Below are positions 20,612 through 29,729 of a DNA stretch of 52,180 nt, one piece after another. Source of the stretch: Lysobacterales bacterium (GTDB lineage: Bacteria; Pseudomonadota; Gammaproteobacteria; Xanthomonadales; SZUA-36). Positions within the stretch are counted from its first letter, which is position 1, and every line of letters starts with the position of its first letter. The stretch spans positions 1 through 52,180 of the forward strand of contig JABAAB010000033.1 of the NCBI GenBank assembly GCA_014238945.1. The letters run 5' to 3'. The notes under the pieces are model-generated. The model saw only the letters and a list, made by a program, of their open reading frames with translations. It was not told where the DNA came from and did not search any database. The translations under genes were made by a program, and so were the position numbers.

Positions 20612-22432
20612 ATGGGCTTCCCCATTATTCCAAATACACATGCTCTGGCGATGTTGTTGATGACGGGGGTGGCGTTGTTTCTGTTTACCCGCGAGAAACT
20701 CCCCCTGGAGTCATCCAGCCTGGCGATCCTGGTAATGCTGGTGATTGGTTTTGAGGTATTCCCATTTGAAACGCTTCACGGTGCGGTGGATCCAATGGAG
20801 TTTTTCCATGGATTTGGTCACGAAGCACTGGTGGCCGTGTGTGCGTTGATGATTGCCGGTGAGGCACTGGTCAAAACCGGGGCACTTGAACCGGTTGCCC
20901 GGCGTCTGGCGAAGCTGTGGAAATGGAGCTCCAAATTCGCCCTGTTACTGACCCTGGTGGTGGGTGCGGTGCTCAGTGCGTTCATGAACAATACACCCAT
21001 CGTGGTGTTGATGCTGCCCATGCTGATCGGTGCCGCGGTACGCAACAAGAGTTCAACTTCCGGGGTATTGCTGCCCATGGGATTTGCAACATTGATAGGC
21101 GGTATGGGTACCACCATCGGCACCTCGACCAATCTGTTGGTAGTGGCGGTAGCTGCGGACATGGGTATGGTCCGTTTTGGAATGTTTGATTTTCTGCAGC
21201 CCGTTGCTGTTGCTGCCGCCGCGGCCATCCTGTACCTGTGGCTGGTCGCACCCCGACTGATACCCGAACGCACACCGCCCATGTCCGATTTTTCCAACCG
21301 TGTATTCCAGGCTTATCTGCAGTTCTCCAGTGGAAATTCCCTGATTGGGAAAACACTTGCGGAGGTGATACACAAGGCCGGTGACAACCTCAAGGTGATC
21401 AGGGTAGTCAGGGACAACAAACAGTTGATTTCACCCTTGCCTGACGTGGTCATTAAAGCCGGGGACAGCATCAGCATATCCGCGACTTCAGCCATGTTAA
21501 AAGAGTATGAAACACTCCTGGGCGCCAGGTTGCTGACTGGCCTGGAAGAACAAGAGACCGAACCGGATGGTGATCTGCAACTGGCGGAAGTCGTCATTAC
21601 CGGTGGTTCCCGGTTGCGTGGTCTGAGATTGGCGGATGCGCGTCTTAAGGCACGTTATCAAGTGGATCTGCTGGCAGTGCATTGTGCCGGTGACGTTGTT
21701 GTTGCGAGTACACCCGGTCTGAAGCAACGACGTCTCAAGGCCAGCGATGTCTTGCTGGTTCAGGGCAGGGTTGAGGACGTTCATAAACTGAAGATGGGTG
21801 GTGAGTTGCTGGTACTCGACTCCACCACCAATCTGCCACGTACGTCTAAAGCACCGCTTGCCCTGTTGATCATGGTGGCGATTATTGCACTGGCGGCATT
21901 TGGCGTCATGCCCATCGCGATGAGTGCCTTACTGGGTTGCCTGGTTCTGATCAGCAGTGGTTGCCTGGACTGGAAAAGCGCCAATCGTGCACTGAGCTCA
22001 CAGGTTATCCTGATCATTGTCGCATCGTTGGCTCTGGGTTCCGCCCTGATGAAAACCGGCGGTGCAGAATATCTCGCCCAGGTGTTCCTGTTTCTGACCG
22101 CTGGAATGGCACCCATGTGGATGTTGTCTTTCCTGATGTTAATGATGGCTGTGATGACCAACGTGGTATCCAATAATGCAGCCGCGGTGATTGGAACACC
22201 CATTGCCATCAGTATTGCCCAGGGCCTGGGGCTACCGCTGGAACCCTTTGTATTGGCCGTGTTGTTTGGTGCCAACCTGAGCTTTGTCACACCAATGGCT
22301 TATAAAACCAACCTGCTGGTCATGAATGCAGGTGGTTACAAGTTCAAGGACTTCGTCAGGGTGGGTACACCGTTGACACTGCTCATGTGGGTGATATTGA
22401 CCGGGGTGCTGGCGGTTTCGTATCGTCTGTAG
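20612..22432 (+). CDS. SLC13/DASS-type permease with central RCK_C (TrkA_C) domains
   Basis: A 606-residue inner-membrane transporter. N-terminal hydrophobic segments (1-215) and C-terminal ones (about 405-606) form the two halves of an ion-transporter fold, with FMNNTPIVVLMLP and GTTIGTSTNLLV in the first half and VVSNNAAAVIGTPIA in the second; these Asn/Thr loops are typical of the divalent anion/Na+ symporter superfamily. The soluble middle (about 225-395) carries two TrkA_C/RCK_C-like modules (NSLIGKTLAEVIHKAGDNLKV; SRLRGLRLADARLKARYQVDL), as in SLC13-family permeases annotated for sulfate or related anions. The substrate is not decidable. Ribosome site weak. Confidence 0.88.
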   Translation: MGFPIIPNTHALAMLLMTGVALFLFTREKLPLESSSLAILVMLVIGFEVFPFETLHGAVDPMEFFHGFGHEALVAVCALMIAGEALVKTGALEPVARRLAKLWKWSSKFALLLTLVVGAVLSAFMNNTPIVVLMLPMLIGAAVRNKSSTSGVLLPMGFATLIGGMGTTIGTSTNLLVVAVAADMGMVRFGMFDFLQPVAVAAAAAILYLWLVAPRLIPERTPPMSDFSNRVFQAYLQFSSGNSLIGKTLAEVIHKAGDNLKVIRVVRDNKQLISPLPDVVIKAGDSISISATSAMLKEYETLLGARLLTGLEEQETEPDGDLQLAEVVITGGSRLRGLRLADARLKARYQVDLLAVHCAGDVVVASTPGLKQRRLKASDVLLVQGRVEDVHKLKMGGELLVLDSTTNLPRTSKAPLALLIMVAIIALAAFGVMPIAMSALLGCLVLISSGCLDWKSANRALSSQVILIIVASLALGSALMKTGGAEYLAQVFLFLTAGMAPMWMLSFLMLMMAVMTNVVSNNAAAVIGTPIAISIAQGLGLPLEPFVLAVLFGANLSFVTPMAYKTNLLVMNAGGYKFKDFVRVGTPLTLLMWVILTGVLAVSYRL

Positions 22433-22449
22433 CCGGCGGTCGAAGCACA

Positions 22450-22610
22450 CGTCGTTCCCGCGAAAGCGGGGAGCTCAATACGCTGTCGTATCCTGAAACA
22501 GTTGCACCGCTATTTGCTCTGTCCCTGCAAGGAGGTCCCGGGTTCCGCTATTCGCGGCCCCGGGACGACGATGTCCTGGAATGATGTCATTCCCGCGAAA
22601 GCGGGAATCT
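22450..22610. repeat. Composite A-B-A repeat block
   Basis: Module A (22450-22473), a 57-base spacer containing TATCCTGAAACAG, module B (about 22531-22569), then another module A (22586-22610). This fills the convergent gap between the SLC13 permease and the SYLF gene. The last copy ends directly at the SYLF stop codon. Confidence 0.82.
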
Positions 22611-23150
22611 CTACTTTGTAGCCTTGAACTTAAATTTCTGACCACCGATACTGGCTTCATACATCAGGCCACCTTCAGCAATGGTAAACACCGCCACGCC
22701 ACTGTCGTAACTGGCATCAGCAGAAGCACCCGCAGTCAGGGCCACAGCCGATACCTGGGCACCCATTTCATAGTTGCCCCGGCTGAAATTGGTAAATGCC
22801 GCCTCATCCTTGAACATGATGTACTCAGAATAAACCTGGCCACCGAGCTGAAAGCCAACGGTAACCTGCGTCAAGGTTGTCTTACCCAGGACCGTGTCAC
22901 CACGGATAACGAGCCCCTTTCCACGGGCACCACCAATACCGATGCCACCTTTACCTACCTTTGGGAAAACGGCGTAGGCATAAGCGGTTTCAAACCAGTT
23001 CTTCAGTGCCGGGTCTTTGTCTTTTGCCTTGATGATGGCCTGCGCTACTGAAAGCTCCATTTTGTCATTATTGTCAGGCTCCCATGCCTGGGTTACCGAA
23101 CTGGCAATGAGTAGACTGAGAGCGGTCAGTGCAACAGATAATTTTTTCAT
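22611..23150 (-). CDS. SYLF-domain (Ysc84-like) lipid-binding protein
   Basis: A 179-residue exported protein: signal peptide with cleavage near SVTQA/W (residue 22), then a SYLF/DUF500 domain over nearly the whole chain. Family marks are AYAVFPKVGKGGIGIGGARGKG, VGFQLGGQVYSEYIMF, and the terminal GVAVFTIAEGGLMYEASIGGQKF. SYLF proteins bind phosphoinositides in eukaryotes; the bacterial role is unknown, probably periplasmic or outer-membrane associated. The TAG stop touches a module A repeat. The 112 bases upstream show no distinct promoter I can define. Confidence 0.9.
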   Translation of the reverse strand: MKKLSVALTALSLLIASSVTQAWEPDNNDKMELSVAQAIIKAKDKDPALKNWFETAYAYAVFPKVGKGGIGIGGARGKGLVIRGDTVLGKTTLTQVTVGFQLGGQVYSEYIMFKDEAAFTNFSRGNYEMGAQVSAVALTAGASADASYDSGVAVFTIAEGGLMYEASIGGQKFKFKATK

Positions 23151-23262
23151 GGGTTTTCCTGAATGGGTCTGAGTTTTTAAAATTAATGACCGGCTAAATA
23201 TAGTCGATAAGGACGGTGGTTACAAAGCCCGCACGTCCCTTACACGAGGATTACCGATAATA

Positions 23263-24003
23263 TCAGTTGTAACGAGTAAACCAGCCGGTAATGCTGTAAC
23301 GCGGATTGGGTGCAAATGCACTGACTGCAGACACCGAGTGGGGTACGGGAACTTTAAACAATGTCAGCGTGTTGAAGTGCGGAATAAAGGTGTCGGTCAC
23401 CAGGTGCTGGTCATCCAGGAAATGGGTCAGACCCCCGAAGTCGGCATCCCAGTCCTCGCTGAAATTGAATACGTATGCCATATGGCGGTTTTCAAATGGA
23501 CTGCTGTCCACGTGTTCTTTCAGAAAATGGCCGGGAAGGTAGCGGCACGCATGGCAGTCAACCCGGTTGAAAATTTGGTCATCACTGATTTTCCGGATGA
23601 ATTCAAATAATTCATCCGAACCCATGAAATCGAGAAATTTCTGTAGAAACAGACCCGGTTCCTGGCCTTTGCGTCGGGCATCCAGAACGTCGTAGGCATT
23701 GTACAGGTAGTGAAAATTGTCTTTTGCTTCCTCGTGAACCCGCTCAATCAAAGCCAGTTGTTGAGATTTATCCATACTCTCCAATTGATGTGGATAAAGC
23801 CGGCCGACAACTTCCGGGCCTTTGCCCTGATGGTTGTAATACATTAAACGCCAGGGAACGTCCTGGTCCAGACAGCGAAACACGCGATTTGCAAAATCCT
23901 CAGACAACACATTGGAGACCCGGATTTTTCCATCCCGGCGAAATTTCTCTGCCAGTGTGCTGATGTCCAGATCAGGATTGATTTTAGGCAGGGGCTGGCT
24001 CAT
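23263..24003 (-). CDS. 2-oxoglutarate/Fe(II)-dependent dioxygenase (prolyl-hydroxylase type)
   Basis: A 246-residue cytoplasmic dioxygenase of the prolyl 4-hydroxylase-like 2OG-Fe(II) family. The iron-binding triad is visible as H164-x-D166 (KEHVDSSP) and H222 (VPHSVSAVS), with R235 in NPRYSITGW as the probable 2-oxoglutarate ligand. The double-stranded beta-helix core between them includes YVFNFSEDWDADFGG. The bacterial group includes enzymes acting on protein-bound proline or ribosomal residues, but the substrate here is unknown. No operon partner is obvious; it stands between the SYLF gene and the metalloprotease. Confidence 0.88.
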   Translation of the reverse strand: MSQPLPKINPDLDISTLAEKFRRDGKIRVSNVLSEDFANRVFRCLDQDVPWRLMYYNHQGKGPEVVGRLYPHQLESMDKSQQLALIERVHEEAKDNFHYLYNAYDVLDARRKGQEPGLFLQKFLDFMGSDELFEFIRKISDDQIFNRVDCHACRYLPGHFLKEHVDSSPFENRHMAYVFNFSEDWDADFGGLTHFLDDQHLVTDTFIPHFNTLTLFKVPVPHSVSAVSAFAPNPRYSITGWFTRYN

Positions 24004-24135
24004 TGGTATTCCGAAAGACGGGGTAAGGGGAGAGGATAAGCAGTCTTTATTGATGGTGCAACGTCAAGTGTTGATATCGGTCACTGCCTGTTGGCAATAT
24101 ATTCGGGTAATCATTCCGGGTTTCACAACCCACAT

Positions 24136-24163
24136 AAAAAAGGGGCCACACTTTGGTGGCCCC
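24136..24163 (-). terminator. Rho-independent terminator of the metalloprotease gene
   Basis: On the minus strand, an 8-bp perfect stem (GGGGCCAC/GTGGCCCC, 24142-24163) is followed by six T. It begins 20 bases after the metalloprotease stop. A second perfect palindrome, GATTGCATT-G-AATGCAATC (24167-24185), overlaps the stop codon itself. Confidence 0.9.
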
Positions 24164-24183
24164 AGGGATTGCATTGAATGCAA

Positions 24184-27100
24184 TCAGAAGTCGGTGGTGG
24201 TAGTGGTTGAACAGACTGCTGTACCAGCCTCGCAGACCTGGTGGGTATAGGTCGCGCCCCCCTTGGTACCGATGTTGTCGTCATGACTGTTACCGGAAAC
24301 CGTGGTGATCAGGACACCATCACGGTAAACATCAACATTGCTGGATCCGGTCCAGTCCAGTGCCACGTGGTGCTTGCCCTTGACCTTGTATCCACTGGCC
24401 GACAGGGTCAGTGCTGGCGCCACGGGTGTGGTGGCATCGGCGTAGGTGTAGGCTGAGAACCCATTGCCGTTATAGGCTCTTACCCGGTAGTAGTATCTGG
24501 TTTCAGCGGTCAGACCCGTATCGTTGTGGCTGGTGCTGCCACCGGGCAGGTCGGCAACCTGACTCCAGTTGAGCTCATCAGTTGAACGGTCCACGGTAAA
24601 GCCGGACTCGTTGTCGGTGCCATCGATCCAGCTCAGATCGATCTGGCTTGACGATGAGGCCGTGGCTGAAAGACCACTCGGATCACCAATGGGTGGATCC
24701 GTGGAGGGGTTTCCAACCTGTATGTACAGGTGGTTCACGAAGATGGTATTCAGTTCGCGGTTGCCCGATGTCCGGTCGGTGTCGATGACACGGATGATGA
24801 TTGAACCACTGGGCGCGCCTGGTATGGTGAATGACTGCAGGTTTGCGCTGTCAGTGGATGAGACATTGAACATGGCCAGGAAACTGTTGCCATTATCGAG
24901 TGAATATTCGAAATCGAAGCTGTCGCCATCACCGGAACCACTGCTCCAGGCGTTCAGATAAACATCCACCGAGGCGCCCAGCGAAACATTGAAGTTCCAG
25001 CGTTGTTCCAGGTAACTGTGACGATTGGACTTCCTGCCACCGGATTCACGTTCCCTGATGGATTGCATCAAGGTATCGTCATTGTAGGTGTTACTCAAAC
25101 CACCGGTGACCGTACCGGCAACCAGGGTCTGGCTGTCGGCATTGAAATTGGTCCAGGCTGGTGGCGCATCGGTGGTGCCGCTGGCTGTGTCATACCCGGA
25201 ATCCCCGGTGTCGTTGTATGCTGCCACGCGATAGTCATAGGTGGTATCGGATGCCAGTCCGGTGTCGCTGTAGCTGTTGGCATTGACTCCCAGCGTGGTG
25301 ATGGTGCTGAAGGTATTCAGACCATCGGGTGAACGTTCCACCCGGTAGCCGGTTTCGTTGTTGGCGTTGTCGCTCCAGGCCAGGTCGATTTCTGTTTCGG
25401 ATATTCCGTTGGCACTCAGGCCGGTGGGGTCGGCCGGTGGTGGTGGCGGGGCATCCGTGGTGGCACTGGCGATGGCCGATGCGTTGGTTTCATTGAGTGA
25501 CTGATCACGCGCCACAACCTTGTAGGTGTACTGGGTGCTGGCTGCGAGACCGGTTGCCGTGTGGCTGGAACTGGATTGCCAGCCACTGTTGGTGCAGCCA
25601 GTTCCGCCGATCGTACACATGAAATTGTATTCGACCGAACCAAAATCATCGGTGGCCGTGGTGGCTGTCATGCTGATGGCATTATGCGAATCGGCAGATG
25701 GCGCACTGGCCCAGGTCATCGGGTTGGGTGTCGGTGGTGTGGTATCCGGGTCAGTTGGTGGAACCGATCCACTGATGAAGTACTGGCCCAGGCTGTCATA
25801 ATCGGAATAGGGTGTTACTGAATTTCCTACACCGGTAACCAGCAAATAATAGGTGCCTGCGGTTACCGTTGCACTGACCGTCGCAGTGGTGTCATTGGTG
25901 GGGTCATCTATCACCACCGTGGCCCCGCTGTTGTCCTGCAGTTCCGCGTCGATATCGAGATTGGAGCCACGGCGCGAAGATGAACGATAAAATGCGTCCC
26001 ATGATGGATTAACGGTCAGGCTCAGGGCGCCATCGCCCGCGGCAATCGAAAATACGTCTACGTCAGAAGATGAGCCGATAACGCCTTTGTTTGCGGTCAG
26101 GATGTTGTGTGGATCAAGTTCTGGATTGGAGGAAATGACCGTGCCATTGGGATCAATCGACATGGTGCTGGCTGCGGCTATCGTGTCACCGTGGTCGTCG
26201 CTGCGGTAGCCCAGTTTGCCGTCGATGATTGACAGATCGTCCTGGCCTTGGTTGGCGCCGTTGTATTCACCCTTGCTGAATTGTGTGACATTGTTGTTAT
26301 AACTGTTACCCATGATCGGTGCCCACGAGACCAGGCCGGAACCCTGACCGCCATAATAGGTTGTGCCGTCGGTATGGCCATCGTGTGACAGACCGAGGTT
26401 GTGGCCGAATTCATGCGAGGATGCTTCCGCCACATAGGTTTCACCCCCGTTCCCAAGTTTGTCGAAGAAAACCAGGGCTGGTGAGTAGTAGGTGTGGTAA
26501 CTGGAGTTTCCAAACACGTTGACATAGGCCACGCCTCCACAGGAACTGCAATAAATCAGATCACCGTTGGCATCCACCGTGTGCGTCACCAGTATGTGGC
26601 CGGTGGTTGAGTTGAAGGTGGTAGGTTCCTGGGTGGTGACATCGATATCGAATGGTGCCAGGTCTTCGGCTACGCGGTGCCAGATATCCACGATTCGTGT
26701 TCTTTCCAGTGTGCTGAAGGTGCTTGCATCGCCTTCTATGTTGTATGGAACTGCATCAATCTGTGCGTTGCTACCATTCCACGCCGTACCGGTGATGGTG
26801 GCACCGTCAAAATCAATAAAGACGACATTGGTTGAGCCGGGCTTGCTGTGCAGCATAAACGCGTCATCGAGGGTTGCCTGGGGTATCTCAGACGGTAGGG
26901 TAGGGCCGTTGGCCGGGTCCGATTGCTCGACCTTCTCAGGGTCTGGCAAAAGGGTATCGTGATATAAGACGTTGCCCTCGCCGTCAATTTTCAGGGTGTC
27001 GAGGTCGGATTCCGGAAATGAAAAATCCTGTAACCAGCGCAGTGCCTTGGCGCTGGCCTGTGGTGGCAGTGATTCGAGTCGATCACGCAATTGACCTGGT

Positions 27101-27243
27101 GGCAAGTGTTGAGCGGACTGGGGCTGACCGAGGCCAAATACCCGGTTCTCAATACCTTGTTCTGATTGCGCCAATAGTGAAACGCTTGTAAGTAACACCG
27201 CAAGTGTAATCAGAATCGTGGCTGTTTCCTTCGCATATCTCAT
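24184..27243 (-). CDS. Secreted zinc metalloprotease with PPC and FN3 domains
   Basis: A 1019-residue exported protein with a signal peptide (cleavage near LLAQ, residue 26). A propeptide-like region leads to a metzincin-type catalytic domain with HExxHxxGxxH at residues 277-287 (HEFGHNLGLSH), catalytic Glu278 and ligands His277, 281 and 287. Next come a PPC-like beta domain (about 380-495, GTYYLLVTGVG), three FN3-type domains (around 510-600, 605-695 and 860-945) with an inserted beta-sandwich at about 698-850, and a C-terminal domain starting SASGYKVKGKHHVALDW. It probably digests extracellular protein. It has its own terminator and an AT-rich upstream region, so it is monocistronic. Confidence 0.9.
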   Translation of the reverse strand: MRYAKETATILITLAVLLTSVSLLAQSEQGIENRVFGLGQPQSAQHLPPGQLRDRLESLPPQASAKALRWLQDFSFPESDLDTLKIDGEGNVLYHDTLLPDPEKVEQSDPANGPTLPSEIPQATLDDAFMLHSKPGSTNVVFIDFDGATITGTAWNGSNAQIDAVPYNIEGDASTFSTLERTRIVDIWHRVAEDLAPFDIDVTTQEPTTFNSTTGHILVTHTVDANGDLIYCSSCGGVAYVNVFGNSSYHTYYSPALVFFDKLGNGGETYVAEASSHEFGHNLGLSHDGHTDGTTYYGGQGSGLVSWAPIMGNSYNNNVTQFSKGEYNGANQGQDDLSIIDGKLGYRSDDHGDTIAAASTMSIDPNGTVISSNPELDPHNILTANKGVIGSSSDVDVFSIAAGDGALSLTVNPSWDAFYRSSSRRGSNLDIDAELQDNSGATVVIDDPTNDTTATVSATVTAGTYYLLVTGVGNSVTPYSDYDSLGQYFISGSVPPTDPDTTPPTPNPMTWASAPSADSHNAISMTATTATDDFGSVEYNFMCTIGGTGCTNSGWQSSSSHTATGLAASTQYTYKVVARDQSLNETNASAIASATTDAPPPPPADPTGLSANGISETEIDLAWSDNANNETGYRVERSPDGLNTFSTITTLGVNANSYSDTGLASDTTYDYRVAAYNDTGDSGYDTASGTTDAPPAWTNFNADSQTLVAGTVTGGLSNTYNDDTLMQSIRERESGGRKSNRHSYLEQRWNFNVSLGASVDVYLNAWSSGSGDGDSFDFEYSLDNGNSFLAMFNVSSTDSANLQSFTIPGAPSGSIIIRVIDTDRTSGNRELNTIFVNHLYIQVGNPSTDPPIGDPSGLSATASSSSQIDLSWIDGTDNESGFTVDRSTDELNWSQVADLPGGSTSHNDTGLTAETRYYYRVRAYNGNGFSAYTYADATTPVAPALTLSASGYKVKGKHHVALDWTGSSNVDVYRDGVLITTVSGNSHDDNIGTKGGATYTHQVCEAGTAVCSTTTTTDF

Positions 27244-27540
27244 GATCTTGTTCCCTGGGACGCATCCGTGTCCCGCTCATTAATATATGCTTATGCATGC
27301 AATATATGCGCCAAAATTGACAAAGTTGATAAGTTGTTGTTTTATTTGAATAGCGGTTATTGATATATATTGAATTAGTCAGTCAACGCGATTTTGGGAT
27401 GGCAATTTGGAAAATATTGTGACGTTTTTTGTCACCATGAAACCCGCTAAAATCTAGAAAAATTTGTAGGTAACCAATGCATTGACGGTGGCGGAATCAG
27501 TTGATAAATAAAGAAAATAAAAACCAAAATATGATTTAAA
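27244..27540. promoter_or_regulatory. AT-rich upstream region of the metalloprotease with repeat motifs
   Basis: This gap is distinctly AT-rich compared with its surroundings and holds no gene. On the protease side there is a leader hairpin (GGGACGC/GTGTCCC, 27257-27274), a direct repeat AATATATGC at 27282-27290 and 27301-27309 (19-base period) around a TGCATGCA palindrome, and an inverted repeat GTGAC-N7-GTCAC at 27419-27435. These look like regulator sites, but I cannot assign a regulator or a definite -10/-35. Confidence 0.4.
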
Positions 27541-29088
27541 TCAGAATTGCGGGCTGCGCAACTTTAATGCCACGATCATCATGCGGGTGGCAAATGCACC
27601 GACGACGGTGACCACCACTGCGGTGCGCATCGCATCCGTGCTCACATCCATTGCCCGGAAATAGATAAAAAGTGACAGCAGCATACCCCAGCAAAGCGCG
27701 ATTTCGGCATAGAACGATGTCTTCAGAGCCGGGTTGTTGGCGTCGGCCCTGAAAACATCCCTGAGGATGCCACCTCCTGCTGCCGTCAATGCGGCCAACA
27801 AGGGGCCCCAGATCAACAAGGGATCGGCCCCGTAGCGACTGGCTATGGCCACCCCGGTCACGGTGAATGCCGCCAGTCCGATGGCGTCAAATACCTCGAA
27901 TACGTTGCGTGGCAGGACATAGCGACTCATGCTCACGATCCAGACTGATATGTCGAATATAAACAGGTAGCGACCACGCACAAATTTCAGAATCCAGTTA
28001 AGAGCGTAACCGGTCAATACAGTGCCGATGATCAAATACATGTAAAGCGGTGTTGCCAGAATTCCGATGGGCTCACGGTTGATCAGCAGATCACGGATCA
28101 CGCCACCACCTACGGCGGGAAGCGAGGCGAGTACAAATGCACCGAACAGGCTGTAATGTTCTTTTCTGGCGATCAGCACACCCGAAATGGCAAAGGCAAT
28201 GGTGCCTATGATGTCGAGTACGAAAAACCAGTTTCCCGAGATCGCATTTGTCAACAGTATGGGTGCGGCAAAGTGTCGTAATGTGGTCTGGTGTTGACCA
28301 CTGGATATTAGGGATTCCAGCGCGTGATTGAATTCTTCTACATCGATTGGTCCAAAGTTCTCACGGCTGAACATGGCATGTACATTGGCCTGGTATACCA
28401 CCAGTGGATACTCATGTATCTGCCGGGTTGTCGCCAGTTCCGCAATGGTCCTGCTGCCTACCAGCCTGTCGGCGATGAATCCGTCAATTTGATCGTTCAA
28501 AAAAAGTTCCGTGAGCATTGCTTCGCCCGGGACCTTGGTGACCAGTTGGGAAAACTCCGGTGAATTGAGCGTAGCCGTAACCTCGCTGCCATAATAATAT
28601 CGATCAACTATGCCCAACCGAAAAGAATGGTCTGTTAGCTGCTCCAGGAAATCATCCAGCGTGGCTGGATTGAAATCTGGCTGTGCAGTGCTGTCCAGAA
28701 ACAGCACCTGTCGTTCCACGCGGTAGGGTTCGGAAAAGAGCGCATAGGACGCACGGTCCTCATAATAGAAAGCCCCCAGTACCACATCGGATTCCCCACT
28801 TTTCACACTGACCAGGTTGGTGGCCCAGTCGCCTTCATGAAAGTCAATCCTGAATCCGATTTCATTCGCCAACAGACGGGCCAATTCAACATCAACACCC
28901 GTGAGATATTCGGTTCCGGCTCTGTGTTCGGTGTAGTAGTAGGGCGCTCTCTGGTCAGCGCTGATGCGCAGAACTTTACCCCGCAGTTCGCCGTTTCCCG
29001 CCACGGGAAAAAGACTGAAAATCAGACACAGGGTTGTGGGTAGTATGGATGTCCTGAATTTGAAACGGACCCTGGATGAAAGCATCAA
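27541..29088 (-). CDS. Periplasmic solute-binding domain fused to a TRIC/UPF0126 channel
   Basis: A 515-residue fusion. A signal sequence/anchor (1-32) leads to a family-3 solute-binding domain (about 36-275; LRISADQRAPYYYT, LTGVDVELARLLANEIGF, DVVLGAFYYEDRASY), like the amino-acid-binding proteins of ABC transporters. The rest is membrane: two UPF0126/TRIC repeats (about 287-372 and 397-505) with DIIGTIAFAISG/DAIGLAAFTVTG helices and the paired GGGVIRD (327-333) and GGGILRD (438-444) motifs; about seven helices in all. The TRIC fold includes cation channels and the glycine transporter YicG. No ABC permease is nearby, so the binding domain probably gates or feeds the channel. It lies 14 bases after the STAS gene. 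Confidence 0.88.
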   Translation of the reverse strand: MMLSSRVRFKFRTSILPTTLCLIFSLFPVAGNGELRGKVLRISADQRAPYYYTEHRAGTEYLTGVDVELARLLANEIGFRIDFHEGDWATNLVSVKSGESDVVLGAFYYEDRASYALFSEPYRVERQVLFLDSTAQPDFNPATLDDFLEQLTDHSFRLGIVDRYYYGSEVTATLNSPEFSQLVTKVPGEAMLTELFLNDQIDGFIADRLVGSRTIAELATTRQIHEYPLVVYQANVHAMFSRENFGPIDVEEFNHALESLISSGQHQTTLRHFAAPILLTNAISGNWFFVLDIIGTIAFAISGVLIARKEHYSLFGAFVLASLPAVGGGVIRDLLINREPIGILATPLYMYLIIGTVLTGYALNWILKFVRGRYLFIFDISVWIVSMSRYVLPRNVFEVFDAIGLAAFTVTGVAIASRYGADPLLIWGPLLAALTAAGGGILRDVFRADANNPALKTSFYAEIALCWGMLLSLFIYFRAMDVSTDAMRTAVVVTVVGAFATRMMIVALKLRSPQF

Positions 29089-29102
29089 AGGTGGCCATAC
29101 AC

Positions 29103-29444
29103 TCAGAAAAAGGCAGTCAGTGCCGCTTCCCGGCTACTTTCAATGTTCAGGATGGAACTGAAGCCACTCATGTCGAATACCTGACGAATGTGGTCGTTGA
29201 GTTCACACAAAGCAACACAACCTGACTCTTTCTTGACCCGCTTGGCGGTCACCAGGATCACACGTAGACCGGAACTTGAGATGTAGGCAAGTTCCGAAAA
29301 GTCAAACAGGATTCGGGTCGCACCATCATCCATTGATGATAACAACGCGTTTTCCAGGTCCTTCGCCCCGTTGCCATCCAACTTTCCGTTTGGCCCTACA
29401 ATCAGCACATCCCCGATGGTTTCCTGGCCAATGTTTGCAAGCAT
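29103..29444 (-). CDS. STAS-domain anti-sigma factor antagonist
   Basis: A 113-residue single-domain STAS protein of the SpoIIAA/RsbV type. These bind anti-sigma kinases when unphosphorylated and are switched by phosphorylation of a Ser. The phospho-site loop reads ISSSGL (residues 55-60), with Ser58 the likely target by analogy with the SSG of SpoIIAA. It is the first gene of a two-gene minus-strand unit with the SBP-TRIC fusion. It faces, across 285 bases, a membrane SpoIIE-type phosphatase with its own kinase-like ATPase domain, the expected enzymatic partner. No sigma factor is nearby. Confidence 0.88.
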   Translation of the reverse strand: MLANIGQETIGDVLIVGPNGKLDGNGAKDLENALLSSMDDGATRILFDFSELAYISSSGLRVILVTAKRVKKESGCVALCELNDHIRQVFDMSGFSSILNIESSREAALTAFF

Positions 29445-29729
29445 TTTTCACCCCCGTCAGATCATATTCCAGAAAAACAGCTCAAATCTGACGCAGTGTC
29501 ATATTGAGCAGGGACGATATGTCACCGTTCTGGTCTCAATGCACCGTTTAGTTTAGCACCTATCACTTGACTTCAAACCTCTGACAATTGACAGTATTTT
29601 AAAATGGTCGGGGATATCAAAATGGGTGGGTATGGCAGATAAATGTAGTGAACCGAGGGTGTTTTCATGCCAGTAGGCTGGACATGAGCGCAGACCGGCA
29701 ATCATTTAATGTGAATTCAATCAGGCTGA

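Noticed and set aside
27419-27435. CRP-like site GTGAC-N7-GTCAC
   Set aside because: Spacing between the half-sites is wrong for TGTGA-N6-TCACA, so it is reported only as an inverted repeat.
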